From assembly GCA_027449905.1 (NCBI GenBank), contig DAIDKT010000101.1:1-64000 (forward strand): a DNA stretch of 64,000 bases, written 5' to 3'. The notes beneath the pieces are model-generated. The model made no database searches. It saw nothing but the letters and a program-made list of their open reading frames with translations, and was not told the origin of the DNA. The stretch comes from Legionellales bacterium (GTDB lineage: Bacteria; Pseudomonadota; Gammaproteobacteria; Legionellales; Legionellaceae). Numbering within the stretch: the first letter of the stretch is position 1; the number at the start of each line of letters is the position of its first letter. Below are positions 37,736 through 46,663 of this stretch, in pieces. The position numbers and the translations under genes were made by a program.

Positions 37736-37887
37736 CTTTTCCGCTCCCTGACGGTCACGGTTCGGGTTTTATGAACAAATTTCCGCTCCCTGACGGTCAC
37801 GGTTCCGATTTTATGCGTAGATATTGAATTTTAAATGCAATCGCCGTTGGAGGGTACAACGCTCTTATCGACAGATATAACATGCGT

Positions 37888-37984
37888 AGGTTGGGCCTTG
37901 GCCCAACCTGAAGTGGGCACCAGGTGACAAATTGACATCAGTTGGTAATGCACCCAGGTATCTTCGTTGGACCAAGGGCCAATC
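37888..37984. repeat. GTTGGGCC dispersed repeat, copy A
   Basis: Begins with a perfect hairpin AGGTTGGGCC-TT-GGCCCAACCT (37888-37909), continues through GACAAATTGACATCAGTTGG and ends with a degenerate TTGGACCAAGGGCCAA. Related copies lie at 41972 and 63791, with fragments at 34331 and near 51830. Confidence 0.7.
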
Positions 37985-38036
37985 TCCGGTCTCAGGAGCA
38001 TGTTCTAAGGGCAATGGTTCATGGAAAAATGGCGAG

Positions 38037-39401
38037 TTAAACGCTAAATTTTTTTTCAACCCCTTGAATCAACCGCTGATGAATATTATCAAATCCGCGG
38101 TTACTCATGACAAGCACGGCATCACCTGCACGGGCTTGCTCCATGACAGCATCTACAATCGCCGTTGTTGTGGGTAAGATTTGATACGGAAACTGCCAGT
38201 TCTCCGTCATTTGTGTCAGTGAAAATTCGTTGGGATTCAATATAAATGCCCCATCAACCCCATCTAAAGCGTGTGCCATTTCCTGCACATGTACGCCTGT
38301 GCGCATGGTATATGAGGCAAACTCTATCACCACCATCATTCGTTGATGGCGACCACTTTGTTTTAAAGCATGAATCGTTTTTGCTATGGCTGTGGGATGG
38401 TGCGCAAAATCATCATAAATGGTGATACCATGTTGTTTGGAACGAACTTCCAACCGGCGTTTGACCGGCGTAAACGCCTCCAATGCCCTTGCTGAAACAG
38501 AGGGATGCACCCCTGCATGCGCACTGGCGGCAATGGCAGCCAGTGCATTTTCGACATTAAACTGTCCTATTAAAGACCAATTGATGGTCGCAACCAATTT
38601 ACCCTGGCGCCATACTTTAAAGGAAGAACCCACTTCATCTAGTAATTCTGCGCGCCAATATGCATCCTGGCTACTACTCAGTTCTTCCACGTTAGAAAAA
38701 ACACCTTGTGACAGCACTTCATTCAATGCCACATCTCCACGAGGTTTGATCACAAGGCCAGAGCTTGGAATCGTTCTTAACAAATAATGAAATTGCTGTT
38801 GAATAGCAGACAAGTTAAGATAAATATCAGCGTGATCAAATTCTAAATTGTTTAAAATAGCTACCTGAGGATGATAGTGCATAAACTTTGGGCGTTTATC
38901 AAAAAAAGCGGTATCATATTCATCGGCTTCGATGACAAACCATTCGCCCCGCCCAAGCTGTGCACTGGTTTTAAAATCAGTGGCCACGCCACCAATTAAA
39001 AAACCAGGATATAATCCGGCTTGATGGAGAATAAACGCCAACATCGAGGTCGTGGTGGTTTTACCATGAGTCCCTGCAATGGCAATGACTTTATATTTAG
39101 GCAAAATATGTTCAGCTAACCATTGGGGTCCGGATGTATATGGTTTCCTGGCATCAAGGACGGCTTCAATCACGGGCATGCCCCGTTTCATTGCATTGCC
39201 GACAACCACGCAATCTGCTTGCAAGGCTTGGCTGGGGTCTTCATAGCCTTCGGTCCATTGAATCTGATGCGCTGCAAGTAAATCACTGATCGGTGGGTAA
39301 CAATTAGCATCACTCCCCGTTACCCGAAAACCAGACTCACGTGCCAAAATAGCCAAGGCACTCATAAATGTCCCACTCAATCCCAATATATGTAAGTGCA
39401 T
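38037..39401 (-). CDS. mpl: UDP-MurNAc:L-Ala-D-Glu-meso-DAP ligase (murein tripeptide ligase)
   Basis: About 454 aa. Mur-ligase-fold ATPase of peptidoglycan recycling that attaches recovered tripeptide to UDP-MurNAc. The N-terminal Rossmann segment is HILGLSGTFMSALAILARES, the ATP loop is IAGTHGKTTTTSML, and IEADEYDTAFFDKRPKF is the diagnostic Mpl block separating it from MurC. YDDFAHHPTAI is also typical. The ATG at 39401 is preferred over one 12 codons upstream because the conserved N-terminus starts there and GGGTGG precedes it. Single gene. Confidence 0.94.
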   Translation of the reverse strand: MHLHILGLSGTFMSALAILARESGFRVTGSDANCYPPISDLLAAHQIQWTEGYEDPSQALQADCVVVGNAMKRGMPVIEAVLDARKPYTSGPQWLAEHILPKYKVIAIAGTHGKTTTTSMLAFILHQAGLYPGFLIGGVATDFKTSAQLGRGEWFVIEADEYDTAFFDKRPKFMHYHPQVAILNNLEFDHADIYLNLSAIQQQFHYLLRTIPSSGLVIKPRGDVALNEVLSQGVFSNVEELSSSQDAYWRAELLDEVGSSFKVWRQGKLVATINWSLIGQFNVENALAAIAASAHAGVHPSVSARALEAFTPVKRRLEVRSKQHGITIYDDFAHHPTAIAKTIHALKQSGRHQRMMVVIEFASYTMRTGVHVQEMAHALDGVDGAFILNPNEFSLTQMTENWQFPYQILPTTTAIVDAVMEQARAGDAVLVMSNRGFDNIHQRLIQGVEKKFSV

Positions 39402-39669
39402 GCCCCACCCTAACGTTGACTTTCTGTAACAGCTCACTCCCAGATAAGACCGGCGGTGACGCCCCCCACGAGCAGTTACGACTTTTTATTCAATACCGAA
39501 CCTAACTCAGAAGAGTTGGTACCCTGCCATCAAGCAAAGTGTATCATTCTATTTTTAATAAATTAAGATCACCGTTGGGATTGGTCCGGGTTGTCACATT
39601 AAAATAATTGAGTTTCTCTGCCCCCCAAATTGTAATGCAACACACCCATGTGGGATTGGATTTATTCAC

Positions 39670-40116
39670 TCAATGCAACAGGTTTTTATTAAAAACTTTG
39701 AATAAATAAAGCTTTAATTCATGCTCTGATAAATGCATTAAGTTTTTTTGAATGACTTTGCGAATGGACGGTTTAATATTTTTATTTAAATGTTTATTCA
39801 CCAAACCCTCCATTTCGGATGGCATCAACAAGGTGACATCATCATATTCATGGCGAATGCGACCATCATTGAGACGTATCGCTAATTCTCTGGCGAAATG
39901 GTCAACCGCAAAGTCATGGGCGGTCTCATCTGGATCAAAAGCACCACGGCAGGTACTGGACACTTGATAATGACCCGGCCGCTCAGTGGTGAATGCTCGA
40001 TTTTTCAAGCGATTTTCAGGGTGGTTAATCTCATCGATTAAGGTTATATCTTGAATTTGGTTATCATACTCATAAATCCGACAATCATTTGTATTCGCAA
40101 CCATGATCCATTTCAT
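39670..40116 (-). CDS. Host_attach family protein
   Basis: A 148-aa protein of the Host_attach family, named after a plant-attachment protein in rhizobia. The N-terminal WIMVANTNDCRIYEYDN, the FTTERPGHYQ block and the FAVDHFARELAIRLNDG helix match the family, which adopts an eRF1-like fold. Biochemical function is unknown. AAGGAG lies about 8 nt upstream of the ATG. It stands alone between mpl and a cluster of hairpin repeats. The family name should not be read as proof of host attachment here. Confidence 0.82.
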   Translation of the reverse strand: MKWIMVANTNDCRIYEYDNQIQDITLIDEINHPENRLKNRAFTTERPGHYQVSSTCRGAFDPDETAHDFAVDHFARELAIRLNDGRIRHEYDDVTLLMPSEMEGLVNKHLNKNIKPSIRKVIQKNLMHLSEHELKLYLFKVFNKNLLH

Positions 40117-40257
40117 TGCGGTTCTCCTTTACGACGTAAGCACGTAACCACTTTATTTCTGCCTAAGTTAGCGCAAACTAACTGTTGGTTTTATGAAGCT
40201 CCCCAGGTACGTCTCCCTGAGCGGGCTCTTTTGGGGGTAAACATCGGCTAAGCCACT

Positions 40258-40341
40258 CGTCATCCTGAACGCAGTGAAGGATCTCCAATTGACATGGTTT
40301 GAGCCAAATTCGGGAGATCCTTCACTGCGTTCAGGATGACG
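40258..40341. repeat. Long hairpin repeat with 29-bp perfect arms
   Basis: CGTCATCCTGAACGCAGTGA followed by AGGATCTCC at 40258-40286 is perfectly inverted at 40313-40341. This sequence type (TCCTGAACGCAGTGAAGGAT) is a widespread intergenic hairpin in bacteria. It could also help end transcription from both sides. Confidence 0.8.
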
Positions 40342-40469
40342 TCGAATCAAGTTGATTCAATTAAAATCAAACTTATCCACAACCTGGGGAGTTACGATAC
40401 TAGTTAAGTACACAGAGTCTCTCCTTTTGTTTTAAATGACTTTCCTTTTTACACCACAAAAATGATACT

Positions 40470-40552
40470 GTCTTTCCCGCGAAGGCGGGAATCTATTGTG
40501 AATTTGGTATGAGGCCAATATCAGCATGGATCCCCGCCTGCGCGGGGACGAC
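40470..40552. repeat. Double-hairpin intergenic repeat
   Basis: TCCCGC-GAAG-GCGGGA (40475-40490) and CCCCGC-CTGC-GCGGGG (40532-40547) lie 41 bp apart, a layout common to interspersed bacterial repeats. With the preceding hairpin it accounts for the roughly 490-bp gap between the Host_attach gene and the next gene. Confidence 0.7.
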
Positions 40553-40603
40553 AAACCATGAACATTTATTTTTTTGTCGTGTACTAAGATGACTTTCTAG
40601 GCA

Positions 40604-41833
40604 TTATTGTTTCATCTCAGGTGAAATTATACCATCAAACAACTTTTCGTCTTTTAAGGTACTTAATTTCTTGACTTCAGTAGAAGTATTATCTAACTCA
40701 CTCTTGAAGAGAGACAAATTTTCTAATATTTTTTGGCCAGCCTGCGTCTTGCTTTCTTTTATTTTTTGCATTTTGCTATCCTGCGTTGGAACAGAACCAA
40801 AAAGCTTAGCTAAAAACCCTTTTTTATCTTTATCACTGAGATTCGGTAGTTCATTTTTGACGCTTTTAGCTGCTTCAAATAATTTACTAGACAACTCAAA
40901 GCACGCTTTAGAAGTATCATGATCAGCTTTTGAAAAGCTAAAATAAAATCGGTAACCTTGGAGCTGATACCACCAAGACAAACCCTCCACCTTACTAACC
41001 CAGTTCTTTACCTTCTGAGGGAATTCCTTTTCGTCAGTTGCCGCAGCATTATTTTTTGGAGGTGAGAAAGGTGGAATGCTCACATAATTCAAAGGTTTCT
41101 GAATTTGAACAGAAGCCAAACCTTCGTATTGCGAAATATCCGGTTTTTCTGTCAGGGTTGCTGAGTCGACCTCATCAATAGTACTATTTAGATTCGAATC
41201 ACTGGGTTTTTGTGGAGAGGACTGGCTTTCATGAGTAACATCACCAACTTCCAAATGTTCTTCTTTTGAGTCATCAGATGATTTTGTATCTGCTTTTTTT
41301 TGTGTAATTTCTGTGACAGCTCCCCCTGTTAGCGGTTCATCCCACCACCTCACTTTTTTCGTGCTCGAAGCATCAGTCCTATTCGAAGCATCAGTATTAC
41401 TGTGGTTTTCGCTTTGAGTAAAATCTTGCATGACGTCACTATCAGAAATATTTACTGTTACTGTTGGGATTTCAGGGGAACTGTTTATGATATATGTATT
41501 TATCTTTTCTTTGATTTGTTGGACATTATTACCATTATTAATCAACTCAACAATTTCTTTTAATTTATTTAAATGATCGGTCCAGCTGCCATTTAATTTA
41601 CTCTGTATTAAAACATTTGCCTCATCTAGAGTCTTGACCTTCTTTGTGTCATCTATAAAATCATCTCTGTCATTTACACCGATAAGATTGAGGGCGTTAA
41701 TCAAATAAACACAATAATTATGATAGTTAGGATCTGAGCCAGTTTCGGAGGGCTTTACACCATCGGCAGCCCTTTTGGCCAAATTGTAAATATCTTGAAC
41801 CTTCAGTCTTATGTCGTTATTATTCGCACTCAC
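40604..41833 (-). CDS. Hypothetical hydrophilic protein, effector candidate
   Basis: A 409-aa protein of unknown function with a GTG start and only a weak GGGAAG upstream. The N-terminal 110 residues look helical (RLKVQDIYNLAKRAADG, LNKLKEIVELINNG). A long Ser/Asp/Thr-rich disordered segment follows (about 125-240), then a second helical region with WVSKVEGLSWWYQLQGYRF and ACFELSSKLFEAAKSV. No signal peptide or membrane segment. It is isolated between repeat clusters and appears AT-rich relative to its neighbours. Disorder, length and location suggest a host-directed substrate of a secretion system, but no direct signal supports this. Confidence 0.6.
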   Translation of the reverse strand: MSANNNDIRLKVQDIYNLAKRAADGVKPSETGSDPNYHNYCVYLINALNLIGVNDRDDFIDDTKKVKTLDEANVLIQSKLNGSWTDHLNKLKEIVELINNGNNVQQIKEKINTYIINSSPEIPTVTVNISDSDVMQDFTQSENHSNTDASNRTDASSTKKVRWWDEPLTGGAVTEITQKKADTKSSDDSKEEHLEVGDVTHESQSSPQKPSDSNLNSTIDEVDSATLTEKPDISQYEGLASVQIQKPLNYVSIPPFSPPKNNAAATDEKEFPQKVKNWVSKVEGLSWWYQLQGYRFYFSFSKADHDTSKACFELSSKLFEAAKSVKNELPNLSDKDKKGFLAKLFGSVPTQDSKMQKIKESKTQAGQKILENLSLFKSELDNTSTEVKKLSTLKDEKLFDGIISPEMKQ

Positions 41834-41971
41834 AACAACTTCCCAAGCATTATATGTAATTTAATTATACACCAAATATTTTATTTGATCAAAAGAAGCT
41901 GGAAAAATTTATACTGAAAAATGCCCGGGAAAAAAGTGTAACTCTCTTAGAGGGACAGATAAATTAGCCGT

Positions 41972-42067
41972 AGGTTGGGCCTAGACCCAATATGAAATCA
42001 GCAAAAGGTGACAAATTGACCTCAGTTTGTCATGCGCCGAGTATATTCGTTGCCCCGAGGCTTAACC
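41972..42067. repeat. GTTGGGCC dispersed repeat, copy B
   Basis: AGGTTGGGCCTAGACCCAA, then GACAAATTGACCTCAGTTTG and a degenerate right end. Lies just downstream of yhdP. Confidence 0.65.
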
Positions 42068-42107
42068 TATGGTTGATCCTTTGCATTGCACCTGGGAAAA
42101 TATGAAG

Positions 42108-45100
42108 TTAATGTGCGCTTTTATCAATACTGACTTGCTGGACGACAGGGTCTAACCAGGGGCCTGAAATTTTATAGGTATATCCGCTGATTTTTTGCAT
42201 GCCTTTATTGATGAGATTGCTGGCCACCCAAGTGGCAAAGCCGGCAATCGGGCCACCTGCTATGGTGGCTACCACAGGGAGGCTAGCCGTAATGTATGGT
42301 GTTATCCGTAAATTCACGTCGTATAACTTTTTACTTAAATCAAAATCACCCCGCATGCTCGCGTAAGCAACCGGGCCATCCAGATAACTATCTTGTGTGC
42401 TCATGATCCCTTGCTTTAAATCAAAGTTACCTTTAAACATATCAAAACTATATCCATTCTCCGATAAATCACTAAAATCAAGCTTGAGTCGTCTTGGAAT
42501 GGTTTGTAAACTTAAGATACTTAGTAATTTCCCTAATCCCAACTTTTCTTCTGTGCTTTTATCCAGATGACTGATACGACCATTTTTAAAAACAATTTGC
42601 ATTTTTCCAGTTACTTTGGGTAGGGAAAAATCGTAAAAAGGCCCCGACCAGCCTCCCTGAAAAGAAATCGTACCTGGACGTGCATCAACCGCTGGTGTCA
42701 AATGCCAACGCTCTAAACTTTTACCCAAATCTTTGATCACCAAATGGGCTTGCACCTTGGACGTGTTTTTCTGCCCGGTTGTTTGCCAATCTCCTTGCAC
42801 CCCCAACTGATAATCAGATGACAGAATATCGCACTGATCCAAGGTCCAGCTTGTTGGGTGACTCGTGGTTTTTAGACTCACCCGGCCAATATCAATCGCT
42901 TTGTATTTTAATTCCAGAACCTCTAAATTGAGATTGGGGATATCTTGCGGTTGAATATTCCATTTGCTTGCATTAAGCTGGTGAGTTAACTGCGTTGGGT
43001 TTAAATACAAATGATTGATTGTGCCGCTCATTAAGTGACGGGCGGGATTGTAATGGAGATCAGCAGCAAAATCTGCCTGGTTCAGTTTGATATTCCAATC
43101 ATTTTTTGCAAGTTGGTTGGTTTTAAATAAGACATGATCATATTTTTGACCCAAAAAGCTGAGCTGGCCGATATTCAAAATCACCTCATGCAACTGCTCA
43201 AGCACCGAAGATGACCCTTGAGCCGGAAATTTATCTAACGCATCATGCCATTGGGCTAAATCAACGGTTGCTAAAGATCCGGTTACCTTTAAACCAGGCT
43301 GATTTGGTAACTTGACTTTTTCTGGACCCAAATGCACTTCACCCTGATTGAGCTCTAAAGCGCCATGCCCTGGTTTTAATAACAATTCACTGTTGAGGCG
43401 ATCATCGTAATTTAAATGAACCCCCATCGTGCCCTTGGGATTAAAAACCAAATCAACCGTCAGTGGCGCACGCTCATCGGCCGCCTTAGCAAATGGTTTA
43501 GGTAAATTGATAGCCACACCTTGCATCGATGAATCAATATGCAACTGATCCGCGTCGCTGACATCTTGAAAAATAGTCCACAAACCCGTGATTTTTAAAT
43601 GGCCTGACATAACATTTAACCATGACGACGCAAAGGTTTGTTGGAGGTAATCCGTGGTTGCTTCACCTTCAATAGTCAACAAAGTACCCGGTTTGGGTTC
43701 AAGAATGGCTTGGGTCTGCAACGCAAACGGCAAACCATCGAGCGTCCCTTGTAAATGACCATCGGTTAGTCCATATTCATTGAATTGAAGGGAACCAGTT
43801 ACATCATCAAACGGGATAGGCAACTGGGAGAGATGAACGACCACCGGATTATTCGCAAAGGTCAATTCGCCAAGCGCCGCCACGTGATCACTTTCAGGAT
43901 AAAGCGGTATATCTAAACGTAAATCAAGACCGATGTCTTCCTCAAAATCTATCGCTTTCCATCTTGTCAAACGATCTCGCAACGGCGAAGCAAAAATATA
44001 GCGCTTGATCTGATTACCCGGTGCTTCGACATTCCCATGCAACAACAGTGATTCTTTTCCCAAACCAATATCATCAATCACCAGATTGACTTTATCGAGA
44101 AGCACCCCTTTTAAATTCGCTTGATCAATATTCGCAATGAACGATCGCTTGTTAACAACAATATCCGCATCCATATCACGATTCATAGGCCACGTGTCAT
44201 TAATTAACAGATCAACCCCACTGACATGACTCACAATAGAAAATTCACCAGGCTGATGATCATAAGGAAAATCAGCCAAATTGCCATTGATGGCCAATCG
44301 ACCAACAGCATGAGCAATTCGTTTGATATCATGTTTCAACCACTCATCAAATTTCGGTTTTAACCCTTGAGAAGGGATGTAGGCCAAGAATTTGGCAGCA
44401 TTTTTGGCAGAGAATTCCATGCTTAAACGTAAATTAGCATCGGGTTCGCTCGGATTATCTAATGCGCCCGTTGCACTGAGAAGGAGGTTCGGGTGGCTTA
44501 ACACAAAGCGATCCATGCTGAGCCTGAGGCCATTATTCAACTGTTTCCAACCCAAATCTAGATTCAATACATCAAAGGTCAGGGGTGGTAGTCGGTTCAT
44601 GGAAATTTTAGTATGCTCACTATCCAGGACCAACCGTCCTTCATTAGGCCCCCAATATACAACGCCAGACAGAGGGCTGACTGATGGAATCTCGTTTGAG
44701 CCCTGCCATCCAAGTGCGTTAAATTTTGTTAACACATAATCCAACTGTTTTTGTTTGATATTGACCTGTGTGTCGATGAGTTCCCCACTCGGCTTTAGTT
44801 GCAACATGGTTTTCATCTTATCAGGCCAATCAATCTGCGCTGAGAGAAGCGATGCAATCGTTAAGTGTTTAAGGAATAAATAATATGCATCAGTTGTCTT
44901 TTTATATTCCAGTCGCAAAGCGTTTTGAGGCCAATTCACGCCACCTGCTTGTAACTTGAGTTGATCGGCGGTTAGCTGCCAACCAACTTTGACCTTTTTC
45001 CAGGCAAAATTGCCATCTAGTAAATCAATCTTCCGTGGCAACTGCTCATAAGTGGGACCATCCCAAACAAAGTTTTGGACATGAATCAATGACTGGGCGT

Positions 45101-46010
45101 TCACAATCTGTCCCTCAGTCACATCAACCCAAGCCTCTAAGTTACATTGCCCGTGCTTGGCATGGTATGTAAAATTTGGAAAAAATCCCTGCCACTGCGC
45201 CGGTAAAAAATTTTGTAATGAGACATAAACGTGCCCACTGGCTTGGCGAATCATATTGGGATTCAATTGCATATCGGCCACCACTGAGATCATGGTTGGG
45301 ATTTTTTGTTTCAGTAGAGCATGGGCAAATAATCGATAGTGTCCATGGGAATTTTTGGCTTTTAAGTTAAGTTCCTGGATTGGCAAGATCGTGTTGTTGG
45401 CTAAATAAATCGTTGCCGAAAATCGTTTAACCACCGTTTTATCTTGCGCCAAGAGCCAACCTATAATCGGTAAATAAGCGTCTTGATCAACAGTCACTGA
45501 TTGACTGTGCTGGTTTAAGCCATCGATCTCCCAATGACTATCAACTTGATGAATCGTTAAATGGACATCTTCCACATACAATACGCCCGGTTTAACTTGC
45601 CAACTCCAAAATGAGCTCCATAAGTTAATTCCCACCAATAGTTTATTGAGTTTGAGCACATGCTGATTGGCATCCTCTAACGTCACTTGATCCATCTTGA
45701 GAACCGGTTGAAACCAGTACCAACTGGTTTCTAAATCCTGAATCGTCACGGGTTGTCCGAGTAAAACCGTTAATTGATGCTCGACTTGCGTTTTATATTG
45801 CTTAACCCAAGGGGTTAATGCCCGAAATAAAGTAAAAATCATGGCAGCGATTATCAACACAACAGCCAATAACACCCAGCACCGCTTCATTATTTTGAAT
45901 AAGATCCGCTTCGAGTGATCCTTACGCCCCCAAACATGGCGCAAAGAACCCCGCAGTTTCTTATGCGTTTTCAGTATCAAGTGCTTCATGTTAGTCAAAT
46001 AAACCCTCAT
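42108..46010 (-). CDS. yhdP: YhdP/AsmA-like envelope lipid-transport protein
   Basis: A 1300-aa protein anchored in the inner membrane by one helix (RCWVLLAVVLIIAAMIFTLF, about residues 43-62), with a very long periplasmic beta-rich part. The N-terminal TIQDLETSWYWFQPVLKMDQ and the C-terminal YKISGPWLDPVV are typical of the YhdP (DUF3971/AsmA_2) family. YhdP, with TamB and YdbH, forms a bridge that moves phospholipids to the outer membrane in E. coli. The ATG follows the lolA TAA with no gap (TAAATG), implying coupling. Length is close to E. coli YhdP. Confidence 0.92.
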   Translation of the reverse strand: MRVYLTNMKHLILKTHKKLRGSLRHVWGRKDHSKRILFKIMKRCWVLLAVVLIIAAMIFTLFRALTPWVKQYKTQVEHQLTVLLGQPVTIQDLETSWYWFQPVLKMDQVTLEDANQHVLKLNKLLVGINLWSSFWSWQVKPGVLYVEDVHLTIHQVDSHWEIDGLNQHSQSVTVDQDAYLPIIGWLLAQDKTVVKRFSATIYLANNTILPIQELNLKAKNSHGHYRLFAHALLKQKIPTMISVVADMQLNPNMIRQASGHVYVSLQNFLPAQWQGFFPNFTYHAKHGQCNLEAWVDVTEGQIVNAQSLIHVQNFVWDGPTYEQLPRKIDLLDGNFAWKKVKVGWQLTADQLKLQAGGVNWPQNALRLEYKKTTDAYYLFLKHLTIASLLSAQIDWPDKMKTMLQLKPSGELIDTQVNIKQKQLDYVLTKFNALGWQGSNEIPSVSPLSGVVYWGPNEGRLVLDSEHTKISMNRLPPLTFDVLNLDLGWKQLNNGLRLSMDRFVLSHPNLLLSATGALDNPSEPDANLRLSMEFSAKNAAKFLAYIPSQGLKPKFDEWLKHDIKRIAHAVGRLAINGNLADFPYDHQPGEFSIVSHVSGVDLLINDTWPMNRDMDADIVVNKRSFIANIDQANLKGVLLDKVNLVIDDIGLGKESLLLHGNVEAPGNQIKRYIFASPLRDRLTRWKAIDFEEDIGLDLRLDIPLYPESDHVAALGELTFANNPVVVHLSQLPIPFDDVTGSLQFNEYGLTDGHLQGTLDGLPFALQTQAILEPKPGTLLTIEGEATTDYLQQTFASSWLNVMSGHLKITGLWTIFQDVSDADQLHIDSSMQGVAINLPKPFAKAADERAPLTVDLVFNPKGTMGVHLNYDDRLNSELLLKPGHGALELNQGEVHLGPEKVKLPNQPGLKVTGSLATVDLAQWHDALDKFPAQGSSSVLEQLHEVILNIGQLSFLGQKYDHVLFKTNQLAKNDWNIKLNQADFAADLHYNPARHLMSGTINHLYLNPTQLTHQLNASKWNIQPQDIPNLNLEVLELKYKAIDIGRVSLKTTSHPTSWTLDQCDILSSDYQLGVQGDWQTTGQKNTSKVQAHLVIKDLGKSLERWHLTPAVDARPGTISFQGGWSGPFYDFSLPKVTGKMQIVFKNGRISHLDKSTEEKLGLGKLLSILSLQTIPRRLKLDFSDLSENGYSFDMFKGNFDLKQGIMSTQDSYLDGPVAYASMRGDFDLSKKLYDVNLRITPYITASLPVVATIAGGPIAGFATWVASNLINKGMQKISGYTYKISGPWLDPVVQQVSIDKSAH

Positions 46011-46661
46011 TTATTGCTGAACCACGTCCACGTCTTTCGGCACGTTGAATTTAAATACGGAAGCGGCAAGTTGTGGATTAATCTTCACCTGGTTTAATTG
46101 TACATCCGTCTGCTGACCAAGTTGGTCAAACAATTGAATAGTGGTTAATTTATCGCCTGAAAACACCAGTTTAACTCGTTCAAAACTGGCTTTATTGGAT
46201 TTCGCGGTTAGATCAAAATAATCGGCATGATCTTTTTTGATCCATGAGACATCAAAATCTTGCGTAATCTGGTCATTTGGCCCATTTAAAAAGAGCGCAG
46301 CTGCTCCACCAAGCCGACTGCCCTGCTTTTTCACCGAGACCTGCTCTAACTCAACATCGTAAACCCACAACCGACTCCCATCGGCTATCACCAATTGTGC
46401 CATAGGCCTCGTGGTTTGCCAACGAAAGTGACCAGGGCGCGACAGAGCCATCGTACCCTGTGAGCGTGAGATTATCCGTTTCTTTGCTTTGACGACTTGG
46501 TCAAATGAAGCAGTCATGGTGCGAATATGATTTAGTTTGGATTGCAAATAATCGGAATTGGCATCAGCATGCGCATTAGATAACAACACGAACAGAATGG
46601 ACGCAACACCTAAGCTTTGCCAAATGAGGCGTTTCCTTGCAAAAAGCTGGATAGTCATCAT
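46011..46661 (-). CDS. lolA: Outer-membrane lipoprotein carrier LolA
   Basis: A 216-aa periplasmic chaperone that carries lipoproteins from LolCDE to the outer membrane. The signal peptide ends near SNAHADA. The LolA core is present: KLNHIRTMTASFDQVV, MALSRPGHFRWQTTRPMAQL, DGSRLWVYDVELEQVSVKK. GAGGAT, inside the last codons of ftsK, lies 7 nt upstream of the start. It sits between ftsK and yhdP; ftsK-lolA is a conserved order in gammaproteobacteria. Confidence 0.95.
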   Translation of the reverse strand: MMTIQLFARKRLIWQSLGVASILFVLLSNAHADANSDYLQSKLNHIRTMTASFDQVVKAKKRIISRSQGTMALSRPGHFRWQTTRPMAQLVIADGSRLWVYDVELEQVSVKKQGSRLGGAAALFLNGPNDQITQDFDVSWIKKDHADYFDLTAKSNKASFERVKLVFSGDKLTTIQLFDQLGQQTDVQLNQVKINPQLAASVFKFNVPKDVDVVQQ

Positions 46662-46663
46662 GA

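Larger units (their letters stand above)
37086..37804. mobile_element. Compound REP element, copy 2
   Basis: Same architecture as the block at 15619: two REP cores in one orientation (37086-37107, 37128-37149), two inverted (37741-37762, 37783-37804), with 42-bp periods. They enclose a MITE (37196-37357) and a decayed coding remnant (37562-37735). The flank GTAACTTACTGATCTATTA is shared by both copies just inside the first array. This and the following repeat occupy the 1-kb gap between the permease and mpl. Confidence 0.8.
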
